From contig JAQFVV010012668.1 in NCBI GenBank assembly GCA_028023455.1, forward strand, positions 434,001 to 498,000: 64,000 nucleotides of DNA, in the 5' to 3' direction. The stretch's first letter is position 1; each line of letters begins with the position of its first letter. The translations under genes and the position numbers were made by a program. This document shows, in pieces, positions 1 through 10,833 of this stretch. The notes beneath the pieces are model-generated. The model did no database searches. It had not been told where the DNA came from and was given only the letters and a program-made list of their open reading frames with translations. The stretch comes from Epiperipatus broadwayi. Taxonomy: Eukaryota; Onychophora; Udeonychophora; Euonychophora; Peripatidae.

Positions 1-400
1 CACTGTGTACATAAAACGACATACAGCAAACAACAAATAAATGAAACAAACACTAAATTATTATAATACCAAAGAAATAATATGCAATTATAATACAAAG
101 AAAATAAAATCATTAAAGTACACATAAAATTTATTCGGGACATACGTTACCATATTTCTTACGAATCAAGCAAGCATTTGGAATTCATCTGCTTCACACC
201 TTTTGCAAGGATAAGATTATTTTTTCAGATTATCTATCGATTCAAGAAATGTTTGAAAGGAAATACAAAATGGGGAGGGGGGATTATTAGTTCTTCATCA
301 ATTTAATATCTAGTAAAAAAATGCATCCATTTTTTTTTTAAAGTAAACAGCGTTAATAAAAAATAGTCATATATCACATGACCCAATTTTTTTAAGCTTG
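1..400. other. AT-rich spacer without recognised gene
   Basis: Low-complexity AT-rich sequence with short homopolymer runs. I see no coding signal, RNA gene or repeat boundary before the inverted repeat that starts near 401. Confidence 0.6.
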
Positions 401-794
401 TAAATAAAAATAAAGAGCTTTTCTAATTGCTCTAACAAGCTTTATTGATAAATGCTAGCAAGAGAAAATATTTAAAATATATCTATCAGAAACCACACAC
501 CAAGCCTCAGAGCATATAACTATTTGAGTTAGATAGCTAGGTTTGAAGACATATAGGTGTCTAAAAATGTCAGATTTTCTGCTCAATAGTTAACTGTTGG
601 ATAAATGCTGGCTTTGGGTTAGTATTTTTAGATCTAGTGTCTGAAGCTACCTGGCACCTCACTGAGAAGTACCAAAGCATGAAACCATTGGTCTGAGGTT
701 TGGGGTGTGGTTTCTGATATATTTTTAATGCTTTCTCTTGTTAGCATTTACCAATAAAGCTTGTTAGAGCAATTAGCAAAGCTCTTTATTTTTA
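401..794. repeat. Inverted repeat (MITE-like), arms 401-510 and 693-794
   Basis: The left arm contains AATAAAGAGCTTTTCTAATTG, trimmed here to its core AAAGAGCTTTTCTAATTG, followed by TAACAAGCTTTATTG and AGAAACCACAC. The same blocks return in reverse complement and reverse order at 693-794. Arms are about 100-110 bp with roughly 85-90% identity by eye and flank a loop of about 180 bp. There is no coding capacity, so a non-autonomous fold-back DNA transposon or MITE is the simplest reading. I see no clear target-site duplication. Identity estimates are by eye. Confidence 0.75.
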
Positions 795-2300
795 AACTGC
801 GTTAATGTTTTCCCATTTAATTGTTTCATTATAAAACATTCAGATAGTTTGCCTACATTAATTACTACTGAGATGAATGTGCTCATTTGACTACATATTC
901 ACATATAATGTAGTCATATTTACTTATGAAACATGGGCACAAATATTATAAAAAGACAATTGATGCTTGAATAATATGTAAACATACAATTGTTTAATTA
1001 TTTGTAATAAAGTAAATATGTATTCTCATATTAAAATGTTATGATAAATATTATTACACTCTGGAGATGTAAAAAAGTGAGTTCGCAAAAATGTCTGGAT
1101 AACAAATATATAAAGAGTTAAGTCTGTTTTATTTTTGGATTTTTCAATTAATCTATTGCGTTGTATGATAAATTTGTATCTACCCCCCAATAAATAATGC
1201 AACAAAAACATTCATTACTATATCTACGCATATATATATATTTACATTTTACTTCAAGGTCATCCTAAAAAAAGTTCATTATTATAAAATATAACAATAT
1301 TCAATATTTATTTTTATACTTTCAGGACATTGACATTATTATTTAATTCTTATATGTATATAAACATGTTATTAAAAAAAAAAAGAATACCTACAAAAGT
1401 ATTTAGAGAAAAGCTTTAATTTAATCTTCAATTAGCATGGTATGCCTAACTTTTGACGCTACATAAATATGTTATAAATTTGTTTATTGTTGTGGCTACT
1501 GAATTATCTGTACGTTCTCTCACACACATACATAAATATATGTGTGTGTTTAAAAGTATAAATAAATTTATAATGAAAGGTGATAATTTTTCAAAGTTGG
1601 AAATATTAACTTTTTTGCTTTCCAAAATTAATTTAAGATTAAAAGCAAATAGTTCAAAATCATCTTACCCTGCATTAAGTTAGAACTAATAAAATAAGCA
1701 CAGCCAGGAATACCAAAATTCAAACAATTCTTCAATAGTTTTTATACATCAGCATTTTTTGCCCCCTCCCCCTTTCTAGACAAGATGACTACCCAGAAAA
1801 CTTTAAAAGTCAATCTCTGCTCTAAATCATCTTTCATTTTTAGAACTCTTAACAAAGAAGATAAAGGTCAATCATCAATGGTATAAATGGAGATAAATAT
1901 GATGTCATTCAAGTTCGAAGATAATTCTCTTCATTTAAAGTTTGAAAGGAAGCAATAATAATAATACGCTAAAATTAGCCTTTCTATTTTAACATTTTTC
2001 TTTATATTTTAATACTAAACTACTGTAATCATGTTAAAGTTTTCAAAAATTAATTGGGCCACACAGAAAAAAAAAAGTACATTTGTGTGTCATATATATA
2101 TTTTATTAAAGTTCTTTATAAAACTGTTATAGATTTTTAAAATTAAAAGCTTTTATTAAAGCTCTTTATAAACTGTGTTAAACATCATTAAAATTAAAAG
2201 ACACAGAAATTACTTTTCAAAAATCAAATATAAAAATTTTCCCAAGAAACTTGGTAAATGGATTATTTGAAACACACTTCATACATATATAAGTAAACGT
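795..2300. other. AT-rich spacer
   Basis: Short open frames at 1,026-1,211 (minus) and 1,453-1,683 (plus) have no recognisable motif and the codon bias of random AT-rich DNA. I see nothing else supportable. Confidence 0.6.
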
Positions 2301-2486
2301 TTTTGAAATGCCCCATAGCTATATTGTTTCAGTCACGTTCCCCTGTAAATAAAGAATAGCCTGAATTTTTGCAGCCGCAAAGATATTCCATGTGTTAAAA
2401 TTCAAATTAATTTAAATAAGAAATGTGAAAGTAAGTGAGCAAAAATCTTACATTGCAAATAACACAAATATATCTAATTTTAAATA

Positions 2487-2754
2487 CAGGAGGTCCTCGA
2501 TTTTCATACTCTTACAATGAGGACAATAGAAAAAGATACAGCATTTTACAGAATTTTGTTATCAAGAAAAAAGAGTACAATTCAACTATCTCTTGATACA
2601 TTTACAAAGAAAATATATGCTAATACATCTAATTAAAAAATAAATACTTAAAAACATTTTTTGATGTTTTTTTATTATATATATTGCTCTACTTTCATAT
2701 ATTCCAACTTTCATACACTAAGAACCAATTACTATGAAAGTCAAGAACTACCTG
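2487..2754. mobile_element. MITE-like element with CAGG...CCTG termini and TA duplication
   Basis: The left end reads CAGGAGGTCCTCGATTTTCA and the right end, in reverse complement, reads CAGGTAGTTCTTGACTTTCA. About 17 of the first 22 bases match, and most differences are C/T. A TA dinucleotide lies directly outside each end (2485-2486 and 2755-2756). TA duplication with CAGG-type inverted termini is typical of non-autonomous pogo/Tigger/Tc1-like elements. The family assignment is inference from the terminus type. No transposase is encoded. Confidence 0.6.
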
Positions 2755-2917
2755 TATACTCAGAAAGATTCTAAGTATATTTACAATTAAACATGTTTGT
2801 TTATTTGTAATGTTAAATCTTTGCTTATTTAGTTTTACCATCCTTGTTTAAACTAGTTTGAATTTTAATATATATATATATATATGATTTGAGATAGTGT
2901 AAATAGTTAAAGAGTGC

Positions 2918-2948
2918 TTGAAAGTCTGAGTTCAAATCCCATATATTT
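2918..2948 (+). repeat. tRNA-like B-box fragment of the dispersed repeat family
   Basis: Contains GAAAGTCTGAGTTCAAATCC, in which GTTCAAATCC resembles the RNA polymerase III B box (GGTTCRANNCC). The same string, in the other orientation, occurs in the copies near 3,211 and 14,879. It is probably a fragment of a tRNA-derived SINE family. Confidence 0.45.
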
Positions 2949-3169
2949 ACAATTAAGCTCCAAGTATATGAAGAATACCTGTATTTCAAATATTTATATA
3001 TAACAACTGCAAAAATTCAGGCTATTCTTTATTTAAAACGAGGATTTGGCTGAAGCAATATAGCTATGGGGTATTTGAAATATTTAATATAGATTTCAGT
3101 TAGTGATATCCATTGTTTCTATAAATAAATATGGATGCAGATCAATATCAAAAACAAAAAATATTTTAA

Positions 3170-3410
3170 ATATATATTTTATATACCTGGAATCTAGATA
3201 TAATATAGGGGATTTGAACATAGACTTTCAAACTTCCTTCAGTCATCCACTCTATCTTAAACAACTGATACACATGACCACACACATGTAAAAAAGATAA
3301 ATGATCTGCAATATACATATTTCATACAGAACACAGTACTCATCAATTGGACATCATCATCTCCCACACACATATATAATCAGTGCTTGGTTTACATTAA
3401 GATAGCAAAT
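3170..3410 (-). repeat. Dispersed repeat, tRNA-derived SINE-like, copy 1
   Basis: Read on the minus strand it has GTTCAAATCCCC, close to the pol III B box, preceded by AAGATAGAGTGGATGACTG, which sits where an A box would be. The flanking body (CATATTTCAT, CATCATCTCCCACACA, ATAATCAGTGCT on the plus strand) recurs almost unchanged at 3,650-3,842 and in part at 14,870 and 46,083-46,340. Recurrence shows a dispersed family. The tRNA origin is inferred from box spacing and sequence. Confidence 0.6.
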
Positions 3411-3649
3411 CTTCACACTTTAATGAATAGGCTTCAATCTACTCCACCTTTCAACTCTTGAGACATCCATACCATTGAAAATATGATGATGGAATGCCCA
3501 AATCCCTTATTAATGCCAATATTATTGTCACATCCACGTTGACCATAAGTCACTCTGACCCCTCATGTGTAGGACCATGTCCATTTAAATACACAAAAGA
3601 AGGATGGGGGGGGGGATAGGAGCTGAATTTGTAGTATTTTAAATACTAG

Positions 3650-3842
3650 TATATTTTATATACCTGGATTCTAAATGTAATATAGGGGACTTCCTTTAGC
3701 CATTCATTCTATCTCATATTATACATGACCACCCACATCTGAAAAAGATAAATGATCTCCAATATACATATTTCATGCTGAACCAGCACTCATCAGTTGG
3801 TCTAGATCATCATCTCCCACACATATATATATAATCAGTGCT
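3650..3842 (-). repeat. Dispersed repeat, copy 2 (direct repeat of copy 1)
   Basis: Shares TATACCTGGATTCTAAAT, ATAATATAGGGGA, ACATGACCAC, AAAGATAAATGATCTCC and the terminal ATAATCAGTGCT block with copy 1. It has lost the B-box segment through a deletion of about 25-30 bp. The two copies lie in the same orientation about 450 bp apart and are separated by a G9 run at about 3,606. Confidence 0.65.
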
Positions 3843-5050
3843 AGTAAATAAATATTAAATTAAAAAAAAAAGAACAAAAATAAGTTTTGATCAATTACCA
3901 GACGTTTCATGACATTAAATAATTGTTATTTCAAATAATCTTCAATTCTTTTACCATTACCAATGCTATAATAAAAATTTTAAATTAGAATTCCATTAGG
4001 ATTATTTTAATTTTTGTTTTCCTATTAAAAAAAAAGTTTTAAAATCAAATTTCTGGCTTTTTAAAAAAAATGAAATAATAATTAAGATTATCTATAATAA
4101 ATACTTATAGGAAATCAGATAAAATATTTACTTTTTATCACCCAAAATGAAAATTGGATCTTGACAAAAAAAAAATAAAAGTTAATGTATATTTATTGAA
4201 TTATAAATTAAAATAATAATTAAGTTACCAAAATATTATAAAAAATATTTTTCTATGAAGGACTTACCACTAAGATCTATGGGTGTGCTAATAATTTTTA
4301 TATCTATTAATATTTGAGCTATTTTCTTTTTTGTATAAAAAGCATTTACATATATTTTATAAAGTTTTATGTCAAGTAAACAAACTGGTAAATGAACATT
4401 TTAGAAACATTGATTAAGCTGATTTTACAGTGTAACTTATGAGATATTCTAGCTAAATGAATTAAATTAAATAAACGCAAAAAAATTAAAGTTTTATCTA
4501 ATAAAAAAATGATAAGAAAAGATTCACTTATTGTTAATTATACAAATAAATCATGGATTTATCATTTTCTCATATATAATAAAAAAATTAAAATATTAAC
4601 ATTAAGATTTAGAATTTTTTTTCCATTCAAATGTGTTTATATAAAATAATTCTATTGGTTAACTTATCCAATTAAATAAGACAAAATAATACAATATATA
4701 TATATATTGTAACAATGTATATATATAGTAATAAGTAAGTGTATGTATATATGAGTTACATGATATTAATAAAATAAGAAAATTATTTCAATATTTTATT
4801 GTTCGAAAAAAAAGTTAAAAGAAAAAAAAGTAAAAATCTTGGGGATTAAGTTAAAATATTAATTATAACTTATCTTTCTTTTCTTTTGTGATTTAAGATT
4901 TAACATATAATTGAAAACAAATTTATACAGGATGTAATCAGTTTCTGAACATAAATTCCAGACTGATTAAGTAACAATAGTTACTAATTTCTGGGTAATT
5001 ACAAATATAAAATAAAAAAAAATGTAACTAATTTTAAAAAAAGATCAAAT
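3843..5050. other. AT-rich spacer
   Basis: Very AT-rich sequence with many A and T runs and short (TA)n tracts near 4,692-4,735. No gene, RNA or repeat boundary is recognisable. Confidence 0.6.
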
Positions 5051-5059
5051 GAACTGATA

Positions 5060-5330
5060 TCATGGGTAAGAATTCGAGCAGTGGGTGGAGTCGGAGATTA
5101 TAAATGCTGCAATCGCCTATTGTCCAAAGAAAGAATGGTAGCAGTAGTAGCAGAAAAAGCAAAAGAAGGAACAAAAGGAGGAAACCAGCTAGTTTGTCAA
5201 GGATTGTTGACCAAAGAGTCTATAAGCCAGCTAAAAATGACTGAGTCCAACAAGATGAAGCAATCTTCATATGGTCATGCTGAGAAAAAAATGCATTGTT
5301 AAACCAAAGCTGGGTGTTTGTTCATTTTCC
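5060..5330 (+). pseudogene. Unidentified coding-like island, probably a decayed gene or element fragment
   Basis: Base composition shifts clearly towards G+C compared with both flanks. One frame has a natural-looking start, EFEQWVESEIINAAIAYCPK. After a one-frame change at a stretch of AGTAGTAGC codons a second frame continues with a lysine/arginine-rich run (SRKSKRRNKRRKPASLSR, then VDQRVYKPAKND) before TGA stops. I do not recognise the family. The pattern of a frame switch plus in-frame TGA suggests decayed coding sequence, either a processed pseudogene or a retroelement piece. An open frame of 73 residues at 5,081-5,302 reads through the same DNA in a third frame and is probably a shadow. 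Confidence 0.3.
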
Positions 5331-6798
5331 ATTGTCCGTCTCCTGAATACTAATAGCCAGATGCAGTAATATATCTCTGACTTGCCATTGCCAATGTTTT
5401 TACCCACCATGAACTAAACCTATTGAACCAGACCTCATAGTAATACATTGAGCCAGGAGGAAGTGACCAACTACTATAATAGATGCCCACTATAAATCTC
5501 ATAGGATCAGAAGACAGGGATAATCACCCAGATGCAGTATTAAAAAACCTAGGTAAATATGTCTAGATATCATTAATAGACCTATTAATTTTTATTTCAA
5601 GTGTGAACTTTTAAATTTATTTTCTAGATAAAACTTTTAAATGTCGTTTCTAGTGCTAACTTTTATACATGTAAATAAGCACTCGATTGTTTAAAATTTT
5701 GTAGTGTGAATAAGTGTTCATATTTTTTTTTGTTTTAAATATTCCTTAGGTTTTTCTTTAATAAATGTGTTGTAAATTCATGTGTAGTTTAAGTTTCTCT
5801 CTCCCCCCCTCTCTCAATTTACCAATGGGTAAATAAATAATCTTATATAGTCTGTGTTATGCTGGTCTCATGTTTAAATAGCTATCCATGAATCAAGTGC
5901 TTGATGCATGTTAATGTTATCTCCTTGTGTCCAGTCTAAGGCTGGATGACACCCGTGGGTTAAAACCTTTTATAAATGTCCCCATGAGATGTGTCACACT
6001 TCTTGCAGTCACAGAGGTTGGACTTTGGTCTGGAAAGGTGACCGCAGTTTATATATTTTTTATTAAAACTTGGTCTGACCAGGGTTATGATTAATATATA
6101 AGTATTGATCATATTTACTTCTCTAATTGAATAACAAAGTAATATGAAATATTAAATATGAGTTAATAACACAAAATAATAAATAATAAGTATAATAGCC
6201 ATAGAATAAATCATAAAGAGAGTAAATCCCATTACAATATATACATATATAATTATTTAAAATATTCAATAAAAATAACAGACAAATGATACATATATGG
6301 AAATTTTTATTACAATGAATATAATCTAGGGTCAACACCACAGATATTTTTGTTTAAATACAGATCTAATGTAAAATGCACTTTTGATCAAATACCATTC
6401 TTTCCTCTTAAATTTATCTTATCTTCACAGTTTCCTTTTTTCAATTCAAACATCAATGACATTAATTTGAATTTAGTATAAGTATTCCTTACTCATCATA
6501 ACAAATTTGTTTTAAAGTAAATAGCATATAAAAAAATGTTGATGAATGAGAGCCTTTATAATGTAAAGGATATTTATTTGGGACCATAAAAAACTATGAT
6601 ATTTACTTTTATATATTGCTATGTAACTATAGTATAGGTTAATTACTACTTTACATGTAATATCACATAAATATAACTAAATGCATTTATAAGAGTGCTC
6701 ATATTTATGTAATTAAACATTAATATGTTACTTGCATTATCTAAGGAAAAAATGACTTTTTCCCTTTTTTAAAAAAGGACTTGATTAAGAAGAGTATT
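5331..6798. other. Spacer, moderately AT-rich to about 6,060 then very AT-rich
   Basis: The part to about 6,060 keeps the less AT-rich character of the preceding island (for example CCAGTCTAAGGCTGG near 5,930 and GGTGACCGCAG near 6,036) and may be non-coding sequence of the same unit. The rest is simple AT-rich DNA. No gene is supported. Confidence 0.45.
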
Positions 6799-6916
6799 AC
6801 CATACCATTTACAACTTTCTTGAACACTTTAACAATACTATTTTTTATATCAGAACTTTATTCTAATAAAAAATAGTATTGTTAAAGTGTTAAAGAAAGT
6901 TGTAAATTGTATGGTA
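6799..6916. repeat. Near-perfect hairpin, 50-bp arms and 17-base loop
   Basis: The left arm at 6799-6848 starts ACCATACCATTTACAACTTT and ends AATACTATTTTTTAT. The right arm at 6866-6916 is its reverse complement with only a few mismatches. The loop is TATCAGAACTTTATTCT. Such a long AT-rich stem with a short loop suggests a miniature fold-back element. A long-stem transcript is possible but unsupported. Confidence 0.8.
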
Positions 6917-9240
6917 TATTTTCTTTTATCTTATTGTCTCCAACTACTTAGATTAGTATGGAATCTTATTGGAAAAAGTCTCACATGCCAAAAAATCTTT
7001 CATGCCATCAATCATCTTTCCTTATTAATTATGAAAATAGAGTTCTACATTTGAGCTATAAAGTAAAAATTCTTTGAATCTGCTTAATTTTTATCTAATG
7101 TCCAATGTTTGCATAATATGTTCATTGTCAGTTCTGGAGATGAGATAAAAATTAAGCTATGCTAAGCAATGGCTGTATATGGCAACATCTGCTATGTGTA
7201 TACATTATAGTGATTTACCATTATGCAAAATCCCTGTATATTTTTATTTTTAATAAAATGCTACATTATTACTGCCAAAAAAATTATTTTATAAAAATAC
7301 ATAGTTATTGTTTCAATTTGAATCCTATATAGACTTGTCATTTAATGATTAATGACTTTTTATAAGAAAGAAAAATCAATTGAAATGATAAATTATAATT
7401 TTGACAGATTTTTAAAAATTTCTGCCAAAAAGAAAAATAGAAAGAAATTAAGGAATATCCCTTTAACAAAAAGGATGTTTGTAAAATCGGAAAAGATCAT
7501 TTACAGATAGATAATGAGCAAAATGTATAATAAAATAAACATGCCATACATCTACAGTTCATCAGTGTGATCTAAAAGGAATTCCAACTTGCTATTGTGA
7601 TTTGTATTATTAATTTAAAAATATATCTTTCTCAAAAATAAAAATTAATCAAAACATCTAAAATAAAATAAAAAAGAGAAAAAGTAATGAATTCATTATT
7701 TATTTCAAAATTTCTCCAGTTTTAAATATAAATAAAGTTTTAAAGAATTCATTTTTATTTTATTTATTATATAAATAAATGATTAAAGCCTTCTACCTAA
7801 CAAATATTTAGGTGTACCATTTACATAGCATGACAATATATTAAGATTCTATTTAAAACTTTTATAATTATTTTTTATTTTTATTACAATAAAATTTAAA
7901 CTGTTTGTAAAGATCATTTTTAGAAATAAATATATCAATTTATTAACATTTTTGCAAGCACTGAATTATGCATATTTATTTTAACATACATAATTTCAAG
8001 TAAACACTTTCAAGAAATCAACATAAGATATTTTATTGTATTAAAAAACTTATTTTTAATATATATTCTTCATCCATACTAGTAATATTCTTAAATTTAA
8101 AATTTATATAAACAAGTTCTATACATTGAAATAAAAAAAAACCCAATTAAAACCAAAGACAATATAACTTAAATCTTTGTGCAAGACAAATTATAACAAA
8201 ACTTAATCTTTGATCAATTTTTCAAATAAATAAATAATTTATTTGTTCTAATATGCCACATCGCCCTAAAAAAATCTATGATTATTTCATAAATTGCCAT
8301 TTGAAATAAACAAAAAAACTTTTGTAGAAGCCAAACTAAGAAAACATTGTGAAATCTCAATTTTGATTTATTTTTAGATGAATGAATAAATAAATAATTT
8401 ATTTATTTATAAATGAATAGAATTGCTTTTTGACAAGATAAAACTGAATTTGAAAATTTTACTAGAACAAAAGTTTCTCCAAGAAACCTGTCTAAAGATA
8501 CAATGAAGACATGGATGGTAGGAGTTGAGCAATTGTCTATTATTTTACCTACATCTAAAAAAAATGAGATATCCATTTTATGAAGCACAGTTGTTAAATA
8601 AATGCAAAGATATTGAAATTTTTTTCAGTTCAGATTTAAACCAAGATTGTAAATACATGATAGATAGCTGCACTATAAAACTCTTAATTATCTATTAAGA
8701 AGTGAATATTATAAACTTTCAACATGTTTTTCATTGTTTTTATTTAGAATTTCATTTCATGAATCCTAATATTTGTTCTCTATTACATTTTTGATTTTTT
8801 TTCTTAAAGATCTATTGATATTTGTTTATTATTTCTGTTATCTCAATTAATTCTCTCCAATTCTCAAAATGAAGCCCATTCCACACTTCAGCAATATTTA
8901 ATTATTAAACTAAATTCATTTTATTAATGCCAACATAGTTTTTAACATTTTATTTTAAGAGAAGGACAAATAGCTTTAAATGACAGTAGTTTTATCATTA
9001 TTTCAAAGACATTAACTTTCCAATCATATTCATATAAAAAATGATGTTCATTCTTTAGAAGAATCTAGTGTAAATAATACATTTCAATAACTTATTAAAT
9101 ACTAAAACTGTTAATTTGGACCAACTGGACAGTCATTTTACTGAAGCATGAAATTCATTTAAGAAGTACATTATGGATACAAATAAATATACTTTTGAGT
9201 TCACTAAAAAAATTGTGACTGATTTTTTGACAATGATTTG
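6917..9240. other. AT-rich spacer with small palindromes
   Basis: Contains a perfect 15-bp inverted repeat (GCTTAATTTTTATCT at 7082-7096 and its complement at 7144-7158) and self-complementary AAATAAATAATTTATTTATTT at about 8,386-8,411, trimmed here to AAATAAATAATTTATTTATT. A 61-codon minus-strand frame at 8,403-8,588 shows no motif. No gene is recognised. Confidence 0.55.
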
Positions 9241-9639
9241 ATTAAAAGGAAATATGTGGCTTTTTCTGCATAGAAAAATAATAAATTAAATGTGAAATTT
9301 TATACTAAGTATAGAGATCTGAAGACAGAAGTTCTATGATATGATTAATGGATTAAAACTGTGAAATAGATACAGACATTCACTGATCATAGTCATTCAA
9401 TATCTTTTTTTGATATGTTGAAAGTGACACAAGGACTTGAGATATGGTCTACAATCTTATTAAATCCAGCAATGCCACTCTCTTATATATGATGAAAATA
9501 TTTTGAATAGGTAGAAGAAGTATTTTAGTCATCTTTGAATAATAATATAAGAATTGAGATTATATATCTATTTTATCTAATTATTTGTACAAAGATTTTC
9601 AGTTTAGTGAAGACAAAATAGCTCTTTGTAATATTAAAA

Positions 9640-10713
9640 TGGAGAGCTGCAGGATATGAAATAGCTGAAGAAGTTTTAAAATATGATAGTGATATGTTAG
9701 TTTTAAAAACTAACATATCTTAAAAATTCTGATAGCAGAATTTTTAAGTTGAATAGTTTAAAAGTAGAAAAAAAGACTTCATATTCTTGGGGTCCTGGAT
9801 TTACAATATGCTGGTAATTGTGCTACTTTTGTCAGTTCAAAAGATAAACATATAGAGACATCAGTTTATTAATTAATTAATTAATGCTCAAAAAAACTCA
9901 ACTTCTTTATTAGCTAATGATGGAAAAAAATTTCTCAGAAACTTTTAGGTTGAATGATTTATCAATTTAAGGTTGTAAAACAGTTTAAATATCTTGGTAG
10001 TAGTTTCAATGTGCTGCAGCCCTTTTAATAAGGATAGGGTAAAAAGAAATCAGGTCATGTGATTTATGACTATTTTTTAAAGAGTAGGGTATTTCATTAG
10101 AGAAAAAAACCACTGCAACTAAGCTGTATATAGAGCTGTTCTTTTACCTAATTTATTGTCTGGAAGTGAGGCTTGGGTACATTATTGCAATGTAAGGGCA
10201 TTAGAAAAGCTTCATTTAAAGATACTCAACAAAAGACAAAATCATAAAACCAATCACAATTCATCACCTTGCTAGATGTAATTATAGAATCCACTATTGT
10301 AAAACCCCATCTTTATTGGAATAGTCAAATAAAATGAACAAATAATATAAATTTTTTAAAAGACTGTTATGAAGAACTTGAGCATGATTTTCATGGAGAA
10401 ATAGACTTCATTTACATTAAAAAGACTATCTCAAAGACATTCTAAAGAAGTGTGCAAGATCAATTGTTTCTATCAAGAAGATATGGCAGAAAATAGATTA
10501 CAATGGAGAGCTAAAATTCGATATGGTATTCAAATATTTCAGAAAAAAGAGTTTTCTGTAGAGAGAATTAAAAACAACACCATAAAATATCAAATAACCA
10601 GAAAAAATGGGCCAGCATGTTCTTTACACAGACATATTTGTGGTTCCAATCTCATTTCTACAATAGTTTGTTTTTTCTCTCTCTCTTTTCCTATTTTTTT
10701 GGAGTTGGAATGA
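9640..10713 (+). mobile_element. Decayed LINE, 3' half of the reverse transcriptase ORF
   Basis: Translation in shifting frames gives the usual landmarks after the RT catalytic core of RTE/CR1-group LINEs. FKYLGSSFN lies at about 9,983-10,010, LLSGSEAWVHY with ALEKLHLKILN at about 10,140-10,232, and a terminal AENRLQWRAKIRYG at about 10,489-10,530. The last piece lies in an 87-residue frame at 10,450-10,713. The family pattern is YLGS, then L-YGSE-W with a following L--FH--LR, then a terminal DR--WR motif, and the order here matches. Frames are broken by stops and shifts, so the copy is dead. Clade assignment beyond RTE/CR1-like is inference. The (TTA)n tract that follows may be its 3' tail. 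Confidence 0.7.
9691..9747. repeat. Two adjoining perfect inverted repeats
   Basis: GATATGTTAGTTTT with its complement AAAACTAACATATC spans 9691-9719 around a single central A. It is followed at once by TTAAAAATTCTG and CAGAATTTTTAA (9720-9731 and 9736-9747, with a 4-base loop). Both lie inside the decayed LINE. Confidence 0.8.
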
Positions 10714-10734
10714 TCATACTTGTTTATGAGTGAC

Positions 10735-10736
<2 letters not shown>

Positions 10737-10819
<83 letters not shown>

Positions 10820-10832
10820 CATCATCATCATT
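10737..10832. repeat. (TTA)n microsatellite grading into (TCA)n
   Basis: About 27 uninterrupted TTA units are followed by about five TCA/ATC units, then a T17-18 run near 10,841-10,856. It starts just beyond the last LINE coding motif, so it may have grown from the simple-repeat 3' tail that RTE-group LINEs often carry. The minus-strand frame at 10,724-10,909 is poly-isoleucine from this repeat and is not a gene. Confidence 0.9.
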
Positions 10833-10833
10833 G

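Larger units (their letters stand above)
2305..3079. repeat. Inverted repeat with about 70-bp arms (2305-2375 / 3007-3079)
   Basis: The left arm holds CCCCATAGCTATATTG and AAATAAAGAATAGCCTGAAT. The right arm holds their reverse complements (ATTCAGGCTATTCTTTATTT, then CAATATAGCTATGGGG). The arms differ in a short central block but otherwise match well. The region of about 630 bp between them contains a second, smaller inverted-repeat element (2487-2754) and a tRNA-like B-box fragment near 2918-2948. This looks like a fold-back repeat that received later insertions. Confidence 0.7.
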
